From the NCBI RefSeq assembly GCF_040807025.1, contig NC_090967.1, positions 6,750,001 to 6,814,000 of the forward strand: 64,000 nt of DNA, written 5' to 3'. This DNA comes from Struthio camelus (Eukaryota; Chordata; Aves; Struthioniformes; Struthionidae). The notes below the pieces were generated by a model that ran no database searches, had not been told where the DNA came from, and saw only the letters and a program-made list of their open reading frames with translations. Of the stretch, positions 28,094 through 42,899 are shown one piece after another (position 1 is the first letter of the stretch; every line of letters starts with the position of its first letter). Made by a program: the position numbers and the translations under genes.

Positions 28094-31000
28094 GAAGGCA
28101 GACATACTAGCCATATGTCTACAAAGACCCTTTTTACATTGACAGATCAGACAGTAACATAGGCACTATTTTCTCCTTATCTGAAACAAGCTTAGAATTA
28201 GCTATTACAGAAATATTTTAAGTCAGCTAGTAAGCATGAGGGACATGTCACACAGAAGTCAGTGATGAGCGGCTGTGATGGCTGGCCACCTTTAAGATTG
28301 ACTATTGCCATGGAGGTAGAGCACCTGTCTGCATTCAATGCAATTCATATTTGTGTCTGAAGATGGCTCCATCACCACAAAAAATGCCATTCACGAATGC
28401 CTCCCTATGCAAAAAAAATATATATATCATTGGGCATATAAAAGAATGAAGAAATATTCAGAATGCTTAGTCAGTCATCAATCACATGTTATTTGTCATA
28501 TGCTGACAACAACGATGCTGTAAAGGCAAGAAAACAGTCACATACATGCATTATATTTTTCTAAAGATGTAAGACCGCAATATAGAAGCTACAACAAAAG
28601 AAACTAGAGAAAAATAGCCTGAACAACTCATGGAAGTCAAAGAAAAAGAATGACAAGGACAAATTTAACTGAAGAAAAGGAAGAGGAAGGCATATCTGCA
28701 GTATTTCATTTTTTGTTCCTCCCCACAATGATCAAATTAAAAAACCCACACGCTTAATTTAAGTACAAGTTAAAGGGGAGTTGGAAATAGTCATTCAGAA
28801 TCACTATTTAGGTTAGGAAAATTGCTGCATTATATTCCTTTGTCAAATGACAGATATAATAAAATCTGAAAAAGAAAATGAGAAGTTTGGATACATCTTA
28901 TACACGAGCCACAAGACAACCAAGGAAGTCTTAGATACAGATCTACCAGGAAGGACCTAAGAAGCTGTGGCCCCATAAATACCGTCCAGCAGGGCATGCA
29001 CAGCAAACAACAGGTTTGAGCTCAACCCTTTTGCCCATGTCCTCATCAGAGCGACAGCCAGCTGCAATACATACCCATCGAGACACACAGTCCACCAAGT
29101 TTTAGACCCCACCAGTGATTTTTTTTGGTTCTTGTTTTTAAACAACTGGATACACAAGTTAGTTCTCATATTTGAAAGAGCAGAAAAATGAGAATTTTAC
29201 AGGGGGGGCACGCAGCCAGGACTCAGTTATAGATCTGTGACTAATACATCTTTGCTCAGGAACCTTCACAATGTTTAATTTATGCATCTGAAAACCCTTC
29301 TGATAAAATCCTGGCATAGTGACACCAGGCAAGACTTGTCATTGACCTAAACGTGACTAGGATTTTACCCTTATGTTTACATTGCACTGTGTCTAAAGCT
29401 TTAGAATTTATTACTGAAGTATTTAAATCCTGGCGGCAAACAGTTACCTCAGCATTTCCAACAAGGCTAGTCAGCCCTGGGACACAGAAGGCTACCAAGA
29501 CTCCTCCAAGGCTACAGCAGTAGATGAAACTCTCTCTAGCTATTAGGAGGGGAAGAATATCTGGCTCATGCTGGAACATTAAATGAAGGCAAGCACAAAG
29601 GGAATACAGAATACTAACATTATTTTAGGTAGGGAACAAGCTGCAAGCTTCTGCAAGCTTAGGTTTCTTTTAAGTTGTGATAAAAACAGGCCACTGGTAA
29701 CAAAGGCTGGCGCTGGAACAGGCCACAGGGCAATAATACTATTGCTTCTGGTGCTCTGGCCTGTTTTCATGGCAACAGTACTAAAACAGATGCTGCAAGC
29801 TCTGTGAGGACAAGTAGCTGCATAGCTTGTTTCTAGAGGGAACTGTTTAATGTCTAATCATTAACAGTAAAAAACACCCTAGATAAAAGTCAGCTAGTGA
29901 TATACTAAAGCAATGATGCATTTCAAGTCAGCAGAGTCATTACAGTCACCAGGAAGCGCGGGATGTTTGCTTGTTCCTGTTATGGCCCTACCGTGTTTCC
30001 CCTGCAGAGGGGACAGCTTCTCAGGAAACACTACAAATTAGAATTAGAAATAGTCAGTCAGCTATTTATTCTCCATACCTCTCTAATTCAAACAGCAAGA
30101 ACATTCACTCTAGCACACCAAAGGCAGCAAGATCAGGCATGCTCACACAAATTAGTGCATTTTAAGCTGCCGCTGCCCTTAAAGATGAGAAGCAGCAACT
30201 GATTGCCTCGTGAGCTCGCATGCCACAGTGACTGCTGATTTACGTAGTGTGAAAGGCACAGACTTCTAAAAATGCACCAACCCAATTACTTACCTTGCAA
30301 GCTTGCAGGGGCAAATTAATCCCCAACCCTAGAGTGCATGTGTATGACCCCATTCTGTGATAAAGCAGTACCCTCAGTCTCATAAAAGTCTGGTCTGAAA
30401 GAAGTAGCAGATAGAAATACAGGTGCATTAACCATCCACTGCATGCGCAGCAAGTCTGCCATATGGAGGACGTGCCAGATGTCTCGCACCGCACACCTGG
30501 CTGGGGAGGGGTAAAGGCTCTAACATACACCAGGCTGTCGCGGAGCGTGCGCTGCGTCCCAGCTGTGCACGCACGCTGGTCTTTTACCTGCAACTTCTGA
30601 GCATCAGAAACTTTGCCTGGATTGATATGGCTCTCACTAGGCTGTCGATCACCAGGCAACGCTAAGGGGACTAGCAAAAGCTCAAGGTCTCTTACCCCTC
30701 CAGGAAATTCACTGCATTAAGATATCTGCTAGACTAACTCCAGCCCAGCCGATGAGGTATCAATATTCATCAGTCAGCGCACTGGCAGAGAAAAGCACTT
30801 GTTCCCTTTCATGTCAACCCTAGCCTCTAATCCAGAGGCAACAGTGGAGAGTCAAACCCCTCGGCTGTCAAACAGATACGTTCTCACGTTGAGCGTTCCC
30901 GTTCCTCCAAACACCTCAGTCTAGGAGGAGATGCCTGCTTCAAGCCATCCTACCGCTAAAGTCCCCAAAATTGCAACTGTTAAAATGAGCACAGGGAAGG

Positions 31001-34000
31001 TTACTGCAGCTGGAGGCTGCAGAATTGAGATATGAAATAAAACAAAACTCAGCCAGCCCAATTTTCAGTTGATATCAATTGCTCTTTTTCTTCGCTACCA
31101 AAAGACTCCATGAATGAGAATGGAGAGAGTCTGTATTAGAAGTGCCATCTGCATCATCCTCATTAAACTTTTCCTCTTGAATACCCTTATCGTTTCACCC
31201 CCCCACACACAAAGAACAGTTAAAAAGTCCAAAAAGGCCCCGATAAAAAGACAGCAGTATGTCAACCACCATGTTCACTTCCTGAAGCTAAAACATTGTT
31301 CTATCCATTACAATAAACCAAGGCCCTCTATTCAGCTGTAAATGTGATGTTGTCTGCCAGAAGATGCCTCCACAGAACCAAACATCTCCCACTGACCATA
31401 CAGAACTTGCTGTCTTTTCACAAGTGCAATGACAAAAGCCTATGCAACATGGCATAGCACAGCATTATCCCTTCGCAGCTGATCTACAACAGCAGCCAAC
31501 AAAATGGCAATGCTTTTTAATATGTTTTAAGCATTCCAGTAATTTCATGCTCTGAAATATTATGAAAAACTGTTTAGGATTTCTAGATGACACCACAAGA
31601 CGATGTTGCTCATTGGTCTTAACAGCGCCATTTTCCACTTCTTAATCTCTAAGTCTTTATTTATAGCAAAACTACTCAGATAACATACAAATCTATGCTG
31701 TGCTCGAGAGCTTCACAGAAATAAGCTTTTTTAAAAAAAACTATATATAAATATTCAGAAAGGGGTATCTGAATAATACCTTGCCCTTCCATAGTATCTT
31801 TTATCAAAAGCTCTCAAAAGCTTCTTAAGAAACAATAGTTGCTTCCCTACTAATCCAGTGTCGAGAAATCTCAGCTGCCTCATTATAATCACGTTGGTGC
31901 TCCTAAAAATCCATGATCAGAGACTTGGGAAGCTCTTGAAATCTGTTGTCCCGGAGACAGCATATCAATAGGGTTCTGTCTCAGCCCTGTATTGCGCTGG
32001 GAACATCATCTGCTCCATCCGCAGATGTGATGTAAAGCCAGAAGCACAGAGCTATGGTCCCTATGAGCTTGCTGAGCACGTTGCAGAACAAGTTGTTCCC
32101 TGACCACTGGAACTAGCGGAGACTCTCTGAGCATGGGTCCCCCATGATTGACTGATTTTAGCTTTTAGGAAGGCAAGAACTCAAAGTGAAGCTTTTGGCA
32201 CTGCTGAAACACTACAAATGGTTCATGTCACATAGAAGAGATTGGACACGAAGTCCTCAGCATCCCAAGAACAGAGCTGACTTTTGGCAATTTAATTTCC
32301 ACTGTGCTCTCTGTGGAATAGCATGGTAGTAATCACTAATATTGGCTAATAAAGCTGGAATTATACGCACAGACCTCATAAAAGATTGGAGAAGTAGTCA
32401 CTACTGGCAGAAAACTGAAAAAGCTCTCAAATGCTAGAGGAAGCCTACTCTTAATGAGATCTGTTTCTATGTCAGATAACAGAGAAAGCAAACTAATATT
32501 TATAAAAATGGATTAGAGCTGAATCCTCTGTAAATCTGGTTGTGCAAAGAAACAAGCAAATTCACATTCATGATGGGATACTTGTCAGCTATTAGTGCAA
32601 GTGCAAAAGATAGGTCACAAATTTATGAGCTCTCACTTATGACCGTTCTTTTCTAGCAAATTTATCTGTTAAACAGCTCACAAAACCTTGACAGAGAGTA
32701 CTTGGAGACAAGTCTGCCAACAAATATTCTCTTCCCTGCATTCTTTATGATACTTATTTCCCATGGTCCAACAGAAAAATATGCAGAAATTAGGGACAAG
32801 TATTACATCACGTAGTATGTTCTCCTGCTCCTTAACTGTCTACTCTGACAACTAGTTCCACAACAAACTTCTAAATCCGGATGTCACAGCACAAATCCTT
32901 ATGTTGGAAGAAAGGTATAAGAGTCAGAGCAGCAGCAGTCTTTCATCATCCTTTAATTTTCTTAGACCATACGAGATTATCAAATTAAAAAGCCATTTTC
33001 AGTAGTGGTGTTTAATTTTGTCTATGTAACTATACAGGCCCAAGGACAGGGTGCCTAGGGTGTGAAAGTAGAAAATACAGCTTAAAGAAAAGGATTCTGC
33101 GATTTATGAATGTCTAGTGCGACCAATACTTGGAAAAGGAAATATTTTCTTAGCATGTTGCATATAAACAAGTTGAAGTATTATCCAATGGAAATTCTCA
33201 TTCTTCCAAAGCCAAGAAACATGACAGCATCATTCCTACCAAGCAAGCGTTCCATGAGAAAGAGACGAAAGGCAATAAACGGGACAGACGTTTTGCAGTG
33301 ATAAAAAACGTTGAATTTTTGGTTTTTTTCTTGCGTGCACTTTCAAAGATGCAAGTAGCAGTTGGATAACTTATCAATAGAACCTAATCACATCACTCTG
33401 AGCGGCAGTCCAAAACCCCCATCTACCAGGCACTAGTACTTACGTTAGCTGGATACAATCAGTCCATGCAAGAATTTGAACCTGGAATTATAACCTATCA
33501 CAGCAGTATACACATGAAAAACATGAAGGAGTAAGGCTTCATTTATGCAGTGGATAGCAGTTTCAAGGATGACATTATTAAAATCGAGGAAAAGTGATTA
33601 AATGCACAAAGCTAGCAAATTCAGGAACTTCTATAAGAAAAACAATTGCACTAGCGAGTCTTCGGCTTAACTACAGAAACAAATTTCTGTGCAAGGAAGA
33701 ACTTTGAACCTGAAATGCCACACATACATTCACCACAATTCGCATGGTTAAAAATTCAGAAAGACATTGAACTTTAATACCTTTACCAGTTGCAACCCGG
33801 CTGCACAGCCTGAAGCCCCACCCTCATCTCAGACTGCTGTCAGTGTTAATGCATTTCCTATACCACTGGTAGTTAGCTTTGTTAAGCTTGAAACAAGATT
33901 TCCCCTTCCTCAACCAGTTTTCCCTACCTTTTCTTCCTGATCATCATGGAGACATTCTAATCTTTCTAATGCTAACAACTTCCCTCTGAAAATTTGGTAA

Positions 34001-37000
34001 TAGCACGCTTATCACAATGGTAAACGAAAGCAGGGGTTTTGCCTGCAGACAGATCATATTTCACCTACAAAATAACAGCATATACAATATTATCCAAACA
34101 GTCTCTCCCAGCTGTTATTTACTGAAGAGAGTAGGAAGTGGTTATTCTCTCAAGCTACAGCTAAACCACAGCAACTTTTTTTTTTTTTTAAATGCAGTTA
34201 GAAGGGAGTACAGTAACAGTGCACAAAAGAGATGCACACAATACATCTCCTCTGTTAGTTGACAACCCTTTTCTATTTCAGGAATGCTCATGTGCAGGTG
34301 GAATTGGATTTATGTTCCCATGACTGACAACACAACTCACTCAGATATGCTCCATCCTGGCCTATGGCAGCAGCTGCTGCTATTTTGAGCATTGTGCCTC
34401 TCCAGCACTGCCAAACAGTGTTATACCAAAGGTGAGAAATATTTCCAGATAACACTAGAATAGAATTTCTCACACTTTTAAAAAATTTGTGGATTTCTAA
34501 GAAGTTTTGCAACAAAGGTGTTGAACCCTCTCTAATAAAGCTAGGGTCTACTTATATCAACATGCTTTTCTTAGCAGTAGCCTGAGACTATTACAACAAA
34601 ATTAAAGCCACTGCCCTGTAGCCCACCTGCTTCTCCACTGAACGGGTCAAATATTCTTACTTGGACTACTGCAAAGCTAGATGCTTTCCTTCTTGCTGCT
34701 GGAGACTATTCCCTCCGTCCCAACAAGAACCTTGTCTTTTACTGACAGCACCCGCTTACTTCAAAATGAGATGAGAAGAGCTCATGTCAGTGGCAAAAGA
34801 CCGATAATCAAGTCCTTCAAAATTCACAGCTAGAGCCCTCTATATTGGACTTGACTTGTCCCCAGAAATACCCACAAACTCAGTGTTTAACCAGAAAAAA
34901 AGGAAGGTTGAGGAAAAATCTTAAGTACTCAAAATCATACACTCTAGATTTAACAATGTTTTTTAGTTTTCACAAATATGCACCACTGCTGATAAAGAGT
35001 AAATTTTTTTTTAGAATGCTTAAGAAATTTAAGAGTTAATCGCTCCTTAGGAGCCTCTAGAAGGTGTCATCCTAGATCCCTAGGAAGAAAAGCTGAGGGT
35101 GGGATAATAAGGCAAAGAACATTAACCATTTAATTAGTGATCAGAGAAAGATTTTTTTTTTGATCAGTTCGAAGCACTGCTTTTTTAAGCCTAATATTGA
35201 TCGACAGAAGCACCACAATTTAGGTGAATTCTTCTTATGGATCTCACGGTCCATAACACCAAGTGCCTTTAACTGCCACAAAAAGCAAGCCCTGGAAGGC
35301 GAAGGGCTAACCCGGACAGGCTGCCACAAGGTATGAAATCAGAGCAGTCTGTTCGGCGCCTTTGCTGCACAAGCAGTGCTAGCTAAAAGATTGCACGCTA
35401 CAGCTCGCATGATCCGACGTCCATCACAATTAGCTACAAAAGCTGCATCAGGTCAGCAATTGTTTCAGCTTTCAGAAGCGTGCATCTTCCCCCTGTGCCC
35501 ATAACGAACAATGCCGAGACAAATTAAATTCTAGTCAAGCAGTCACCAGCTGCAGCTCATATGCACACAATTTTTTAGCTAATATTCCGGAGCAAGCCCT
35601 TCCTTGTTCTCCATAAACTGAATTGCTTGTGCCCCACAGGGCTGTTAGAAAATAATTACTTCTCTAAACCCACAGGCTACTCTTCCAAAGTAGGTGTGCC
35701 CCATGACTAATATCTGGCAACCAACCAGTTCCATCTGCATTTGTATGCTGCAAGCACAGAGCTACTGCTGTCATTTACAAGAGCCCCTGTTATATCTATA
35801 CTAACAAATGCAAAATCCTTTTTTCAGCAGTGTCCTATGTTTATAATCCTGCCTATACTTCCATTCTGTTGATGTCTTTACAAAGCGTATCAGCTATTTA
35901 GCACATGCAATAATAGATCTTTAAAGAAAATTCTCTAACCTCCGCTTGTTTCTACAAAAGACCATAATGCCATATATTTGAGTACTGACAAATGAATTTG
36001 GTATAGCACCTCTGCAGTGGAAAATCAGCAGCAAACATAGGATTTGGGGGTTTTTCGCTTTTCCCAGAAAGATCTCTACAGCAAGTCCCTTCAGAATGCA
36101 GGGCAGGATTTACGCTTGCTTTAACACACACAGAATAGACTGCAGACTCACCAAAATGGAATTAAAAAAATCCACCCATTTCTCTTGCAGCTCTTTTTGT
36201 GGACACGCTTTCTATAGCTTTCTTCCAACCACAATCAGCATTACAGCACTGAGAAAGCTATGAACACATTCAAATAAGCAGTACACACAGTACAACCTGA
36301 AGGACAGATTTCTGAGATGGACATCGGAGCTCTAGAAGCCAAACTTAACCTAGTGAAATAGGCTGCAGGAGAAACTCGGAGATAAAGATATCGATGTGAA
36401 CACAATACTGAATGTTCCTGAAAATTGTTCTGATGATCAATTTGTTTCCCAGAAGACTAGCATGCTACTCTGCACAGTCCTATCTCAAACTAAACATAGC
36501 TGATCCAAACTAAGAGTTCAGAGATCTACTGATGGATATGCACTCATATTTTGGAAAACAAATAGTTCTGGAAAACATTTGTAGGAAAATCAGCACAGAG
36601 TTACAAATTGGAAGTGAAGAAAAATACATGATCAGATATGCTAGTTTCTTTCCGAGTACTGCTGCATTCCTCTTTGACGGATTCTTTGTTTATAGCCGGA
36701 TGTTACTATAAGAATCTCCAGCTCCTGCCAGTAGCAAAAACTCCTTTCCCCTACCTTAAATCACTTTTCTGATCAGCATCTAATTCCATCCTACCTGCAA
36801 TTATCTACCTTACTTAAGACAGTGACTAGAACACAAGGTGAACTGCCCTTGGTTGACAGATTTCCTGTGTTCTTTCATTACTGCTTCCAGAGACAGAAGT
36901 CATCCTATCTTTTTCCCAGAATTATGAGCCCACCACAAGAAACCCACAAAATTGGACTTCGGGATTCCCTGAGCAACATGGAAAAAACATAGTTTATATA

Positions 37001-38299
37001 GTATCAACACTTGAATTTCGAGGCTTACAATTTCCTCTCCAAACTCCATTCCATTCCAAGTCTTACAAGAGATTATTGAGCAGTGGAGAGCAGGTTAATA
37101 TTACTTTATTTTAGCATACTCGTCTAATCCTTGCTTGCTTTCAAAACCAAAACTTTCAAATTCCATATAAAGAATAATACTTAACTGAATACTTATCTAA
37201 GCCACAGTTCCAGTCCTTCAGCAGAAAACATGTCCCACTACCAGGAGGCTTTGCTACACTTTTATTCACTAGTTTTAATAAATACTTTACAAAAAACTCA
37301 TATCATATCTTATCTGATAATTAACACAATTTTTGTTTCAAGATTTACAAGTCAATTTAGAAGTTTTTTGGCAAAAGTAGGAAGCCTGTGGGTCAAAATT
37401 AACAGCATAATTCCATACGCAACTCAACCACTGGAATGACGACAACGTTTAAGCTGGATTAGTCGGCAACTGAACCTGCCCGATGCTAGCGTAACACAAG
37501 CACTCTGTACAATGTCACCACAGCAGCTCACAACACTCACCAGTTACGGGAAAAATGGCATGCCAACATTTTGTTCAAGATACACAATGAACCTCCTATT
37601 GTAATGAAGCTGAAGGGAGCTTTGACGCTCCTTGAAAAGCAACGCCAATTCCTTTTGATCACTGAAAACTCATTCCCTGGAGGTACCTGCTCAGATACCC
37701 CAGCATCACCACACACAGTTCTGCAAGAGCCGGAAGAAGATCCACTTCTAAGACTGCATTTATGAACATAATTTCAAAATCAGAAGCAAAACAATCATAT
37801 TTCTTGGCCTTAAATAAGGATCTTTAAGAAAAAAACTCTCAGACAGGTCTGAATTTTTATTCTCATGGAAAAGTTGCATAGTAACATTAAATTCACAACA
37901 TTTGTGTTTGGGAATCGTACCATAATTCATAGCAAGTAACTGAAAAGAGAAGCTGTGATATGTCATGATGCATTGAACATAAACACTGATCCTCTGCCAG
38001 CAAAAAAGAAGTTAACCTTAAACTAGAGGAAATGAGAACAACTACAACTATAGCAGGAATAAAACCAACTAAAAGCAGTTTCTGTAGCACATCTACAAAG
38101 AAACACTTCCATAGTTCCAGAATTACAGCAGCAAAAACTAAGCACAAGCTGGGAAAGGGTTAAAACACAGAAAGAAGAAAAATGCACAAGGTCTAAACTG
38201 CAAGAGCAGAGGAGGCAGAAATGGACAAAAAGCCTTCAGGGCTCAGAAAAATACCAAACTATTCTATATATTTAAAAATAGATTTATTTTTTCCTGAAG

Positions 38300-38528
38300 G
38301 GGCTAAGCTGAAAAAAGCCTTTGGAGAACATTAGCAGAACGTCAATCTCAGAGGCCAGCTGTTCCCCCGAAGGAGGGCTGTCTCCCTTCGCGCCACCTGC
38401 GCGGGACCAGGAGAGGCAGCAGGAGGAGGAACATCTTTCCACCATCTCAGGGCCCACAGTCATAACACTGGCTTCCAGCCAGAAAGCAAAGAAAGCTGAC
38501 AACCAAAAAACCTCTGTTTTTGTCACTG
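38300..38528 (+). other. Candidate coding exon of an unrecognised gene (exon A)
   Basis: A GC-rich island with retained CpGs stands out from AT-rich surroundings. On the plus strand it is open from an acceptor-like AG at 38298-38299 (T-rich tract before it) to a good donor, CTG|GTATGT at 38529. It starts in phase 0 and ends in phase 1. The roughly 76-residue product has a Ser/Pro-rich part, then DQERQQEEEH, then a basic SSQKAKKAD stretch. I recognise no domain. Alternatives: a minus-strand noncoding GNG7 exon (a CGCGCAG|GTGGCG donor-like site exists) or an enhancer. No upstream exon or start codon could be assigned. Confidence 0.22.
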
Positions 38529-39198
38529 GTATGTTCACATTAGGAGGAGTGAGATATCTGAAAAACTACTCTTACGCAGTCCATTTTCTAGCTTGTTTCC
38601 TCTTTCTAGAAGATGAAAATAAAACAAACCAGGAGTTACTTGAGATTTCTCAGCTTTTACAGCTTCTTAAAATTCCTTTGAAAACAAACAAACTACTCAC
38701 TACAAATTCATAAATTTTTTCAGTTATATAGAAACAATACAGGTTGGAGTAGTTTAAACCTTTTTTTGTTTGTTAGAATTGATGGGGAAAAAAAAGATAA
38801 GGATAATTTTTTTTCATAATTTGTTGTAACTAAATTTCTTGTCTCAACATTAACAGTGTGCTTGAATTCCCCCTCCCATCCCCTTTTTTAAAGGCCACAG
38901 CTTAATCCCCACTCAATCATCTAAGAAAACCTAAACCAGAACTACTGGAGATATCAAGTAGGTTTAAGTTTGAAAAATCAGTTGAATTTGTAGCTCGTTC
39001 CCAGGAAAAATCCTGCTTCTATACCCCTTAAAACAAAGTCCTTGATTAATCACACTTCACCTTAGGAACTGCTTCAGTCCCACAATAGTCATACTGAATA
39101 GAGAATTAACTGGTGTATTATCATATTCAGTCTTTTCAAACACATCTGTTGTCATGACCACATTTAATTGTTTTTTAAATTAGTTTGTGGGTTTTCAG

Positions 39199-39352
39199 GT
39201 ACTTCGGAGGAGCAGCAGCAGGAGGAAGAGCAGCAGAAAAGACAAAAAGCAGTCAGCACAATTATGCAACATAGAGAACATTTACAAGTGATCATCAAGG
39301 TGGTAGGTTCACTGGAGATGGGAAACGGGCATGCTAGAAACTTAAGACTGTT
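39199..39352 (+). other. Candidate coding exon of an unrecognised gene (exon B)
   Basis: It begins after a GTTTTCAG acceptor and ends at a GTAAGT donor (GT at 39353-39354). It takes two bases to complete a codon, which fits the phase-1 end of exon A 670 bases upstream; the join gives a Gly codon. The product is Gln/Glu/Lys-rich (SEEQQQEEEQQKRQK) and then more hydrophobic, as in a coiled coil. It ends in phase 2, so another exon would have to follow, and none was identified. CAG/GAG codons could also come from a simple repeat. Confidence 0.22.
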
Positions 39353-42300
39353 GTAAGTAACTTTCACTTTCACAAGCAGCACGAAGGAAAACATGGAAAA
39401 GGAAAACATGGGTTGTGTTGCACAACAGTCCATTTGTTCTGGTGTTTCAATGAAGGGCCTTTTAGCAGAACGAAGCAGAAAAGAGCAGATGACAATAGCG
39501 AATGCTTGTATGTGAGAGCAGTAAAATATATATGGCTAGAGCTGATACTCAAGGACAGAACAGAATAATCTGAAACAAACTGCACCTCTGTTACACACCT
39601 ACGAGGCCCACTGGAGCCAGATGCTTCCTGCAAGTATCCAGAAGCAAAGCGTGGCTCTTCAAATTCTGCATGCTGCAAAAGTTTCAGCAATTTATGCAAA
39701 CTGAGCAGGTAAATAGATGACAAATTAACTAAGAAAAAAATACAAACAACTTGTCAGCTTTCCTGGTTTTCTCTTATTACTACCATTTTCAGACCACACA
39801 GCAGGAAGGAACTGTATTCACATTTTCCTTTAGGTTTGTTCCTTTCCCATTTTAATTTCTTCTGACATTTTGCGCATCAAGCTAGGAAACCCATAAAGGA
39901 GAGTGATACTATATCACATCACTTTGGCAACAGGTCAAAGAACTAATCAGCACACAAACTGCCAAAAACCAAATCAGACACTGTAACTTAGAAATTCCTA
40001 CTTTCACTATATTCTCACTGCATGCACCGCGTCCCCTTGAAAAGTGAAGATTCCTGGTCCATGGCTAAACAGATTAAACAATTTGAATAATATCTGGCCA
40101 ATTAGAGAGAGCTTTCCACTTCAAAGTTCAATTATCAGATCTTCACATCTCAATTCTATACAATTTCTTGTAAAGATGGAGAAACCAGTACTTGATCTAT
40201 CAGTCACCCAAATCAAGCCACCCTGTAGCTACAGCCGGCAGGGGAGACTGTAATAAAATGCACTGAAAAAGATGCATCTCATCTTTGGGATCTCAGTACC
40301 TTACTTCAAACCCTATCAGAGGTCTCATATCAGCATTATGTTGGTAGAGCGACAGCATTTTATGAAACCCGTTTCTCTTCTTGCTCCACCTCCTCATGCT
40401 AGAATCCCCTAACAATTACAAACCATTACCCTGCTCTTTATGCAACCATCATTTTTGGGTCATCCTCCCCCACAGCCTTCCTATTTCCCAAGCAACAAAA
40501 CAGCAAGATTATCATCCCTCTTGTCAGCTTTACTTGTGCCCACAGCGTTTGGAAGAGCAGCAACAAAACTCTTAAGTTCTGTACTGCACTAGGGTCCACA
40601 AACTCAAGAAAACAGACCTGTATGATCTTTTAAATGTGAGCTAACCTTCATAGCTGAAAGGGCAAGAAGGTATTTTTAAATGACAGCTTAAGTTTGGCTG
40701 TTTACCACCTCCTTCCAAACACGTCAGAGAAAACTTCCCACTAGTTGCTGGTGAGCGGACAAGCGGCTATTTCAAGACTTACACAAAACAGGCTATTGTG
40801 ATGGCAACTAGTTAGGCTCTGGCAGCTGGCCAGCACCAAGGCTCAACAGACTAACTGCTGTGCTAATGGGACGACTTTTGGCAGGAAGAGCTATGATTCC
40901 TCCTATTACTGAAAGCGACAAGTTCTATTATGCTACTCTCCCATTAGGAAGCAGAGGTCTGTGTTTACTAGCAATAAAAGAGATTAGCATTTTCTGAAGG
41001 CCAGGGTCCAGTTCTTCTGGAGCAGAGTCCAAGGCCCAGTAGTGGGATCGTAGGTCCGGGAGCCAGGCACTCACCTCACTTCCAACACTTACCTTGTTAC
41101 GCTAAGCAGCTAAATTATTTCAGGACATGACAACCTCACAGTGCGTGAGGTAGGGCAGTACAATTATCTCCATTTTGCAGATAAGGAAATAAGGCAGGAA
41201 GGCAGAAGTTAGGCCAGTCACAGGGGAAGTCTGATGAGTAGAGAGCAAACTGAAGCCTCTCAAGTCACAAGCTCTTGTCCCGGACACCAAACTATTCTTC
41301 TTGCTTGACTTAACCAAGACAAGTCAGCCTCCCAGTATGTTTCTATCCCTCTAGCTTTAAAGGGGGATAATGCCTTCCTAAGATAACTTCAGATGTCAAA
41401 AAGGCATCAATTACTCTAAGTAATACTGGTTAAATACTTTACCCAGGGATAAGAAAGAGAGAGAGAAGAAAATCGGGTAGGTATGTTTAAATGTGCCTCC
41501 TATCCAAATCACTAAAATCCACAACAATACTTCAACCACACAAAAGAGTTATTTCCATTTGTTTTACAGCTACAGATGGCAGAAGAAAACCTTTCAGACA
41601 GTGAGCTGTATTTGAATGTATTGATCCAGCTTTTTTGGTATATTGTCCCCCATTCTAGCTATAACCAGGATATGTTAAACAATGCTAATGCTATACAGTT
41701 AGACAGCTCTCATTTATGTGCTTTATGAGCATGCAGCTGATTTAGGACCTAAACTAGCAAAGATCAGCTCACCTGCCTGAATGCAACGGGATGTCCCACA
41801 GAGCATAAAGTTAAAGACATGCAAAATCTTCACAGGATGAAGGCCCTATTTCAATAATACAACTCTTTAGAACCAAGCAGGCTCTGAAAAGCAATATGTT
41901 AAGAAAACCAACCAATTACCTAGAAGACCTCGAGCTCACTTACAGACTCAGGCTAAATATCAAGTTACTGACTTCTGTGGTCTACCACAAGTCAGCTTTT
42001 CTGCTGGAAGTAATCACTACAGTTGTACTTGTCTGGGTCAGTTTTACAAGAAGCCCACAGCCATAAACAAACCTGAAGTTGTCAGTGTCACCAAAAAATC
42101 CAAAGCCCATTGAAGACAATTCAGCACCTTCAAAGCCACAATAATTTTTTAGCCTCATTTACCAACAGTAGTGCATAACACATCTTATAATACAATACAG
42201 TTCTATCGCTATCTATTTGTTTTTTATTTAAGGTCACATCTGAGAGCAATAGCCCAGTACAGAGGCAAATCCTAATAACCTGCCCCAGTTATCTACTCCA

Positions 42301-42899
42301 GCATTGCCAAGAAAATGAGTCGAAGAGGAAATCAGCTACCATCTTCAGCTCCCAAATGAGCCAACATAACCCCCTCTGGACCCTACTTACCTACAGGTGT
42401 GCATGCTTCCCTTCCTTAATCTCCAAAAAAACTACTTGCCAGTATCTAGCTTTTCATTCTATAAGCTTCTATTTAGAAATAGGAGACAGAGACACACTTC
42501 CCTCTTTGTCTGCAGCACCCACTTATCGCTTTACCTCTCTCCGCCTCAGTAATACAGAAAATTCAGATACTGCAACTACCCCTCCTTTATATGAATCTGT
42601 GCATTACAATTCACTAATGCCTCCAAAATACTGCCCAGAACAACAGGCAGGCTACTATTACTATCTTTCACCAGTCATCAACTCCACCAGCTATTTTTCC
42701 CTCCTTTCCACAACCTCCCTGTAACAACCCACCATTAACTCACACACAGAAAAAAAAAAAAAGGGTAAATCACACTGACATTATATTTTCTGACAAGCTT
42801 CCCGACCTCCTTCTACACCTTGAAAAGAGGGTCTAGACCCATTACCCCTAAGCAACCTATCTTCCAAGTGAGCTGGCGCAGAACTGCTTCTCTCATCAG

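Noticed and set aside
33110-33301. Plus-strand frame beginning with residues slightly like the GNG7 N-terminus
   Set aside because: Similarity stops after a few residues, the strand is opposite to that expected, and no gamma-subunit features follow.
37545-37682. Exon-like frame upstream of the 38.3-kb candidate
   Set aside because: The acceptor lacks a pyrimidine tract and its end phase does not fit the start of the next candidate exon.
42356-42724. 122-codon plus-strand frame
   Set aside because: T/C-rich low-complexity sequence with no recognisable domain or convincing splice sites.
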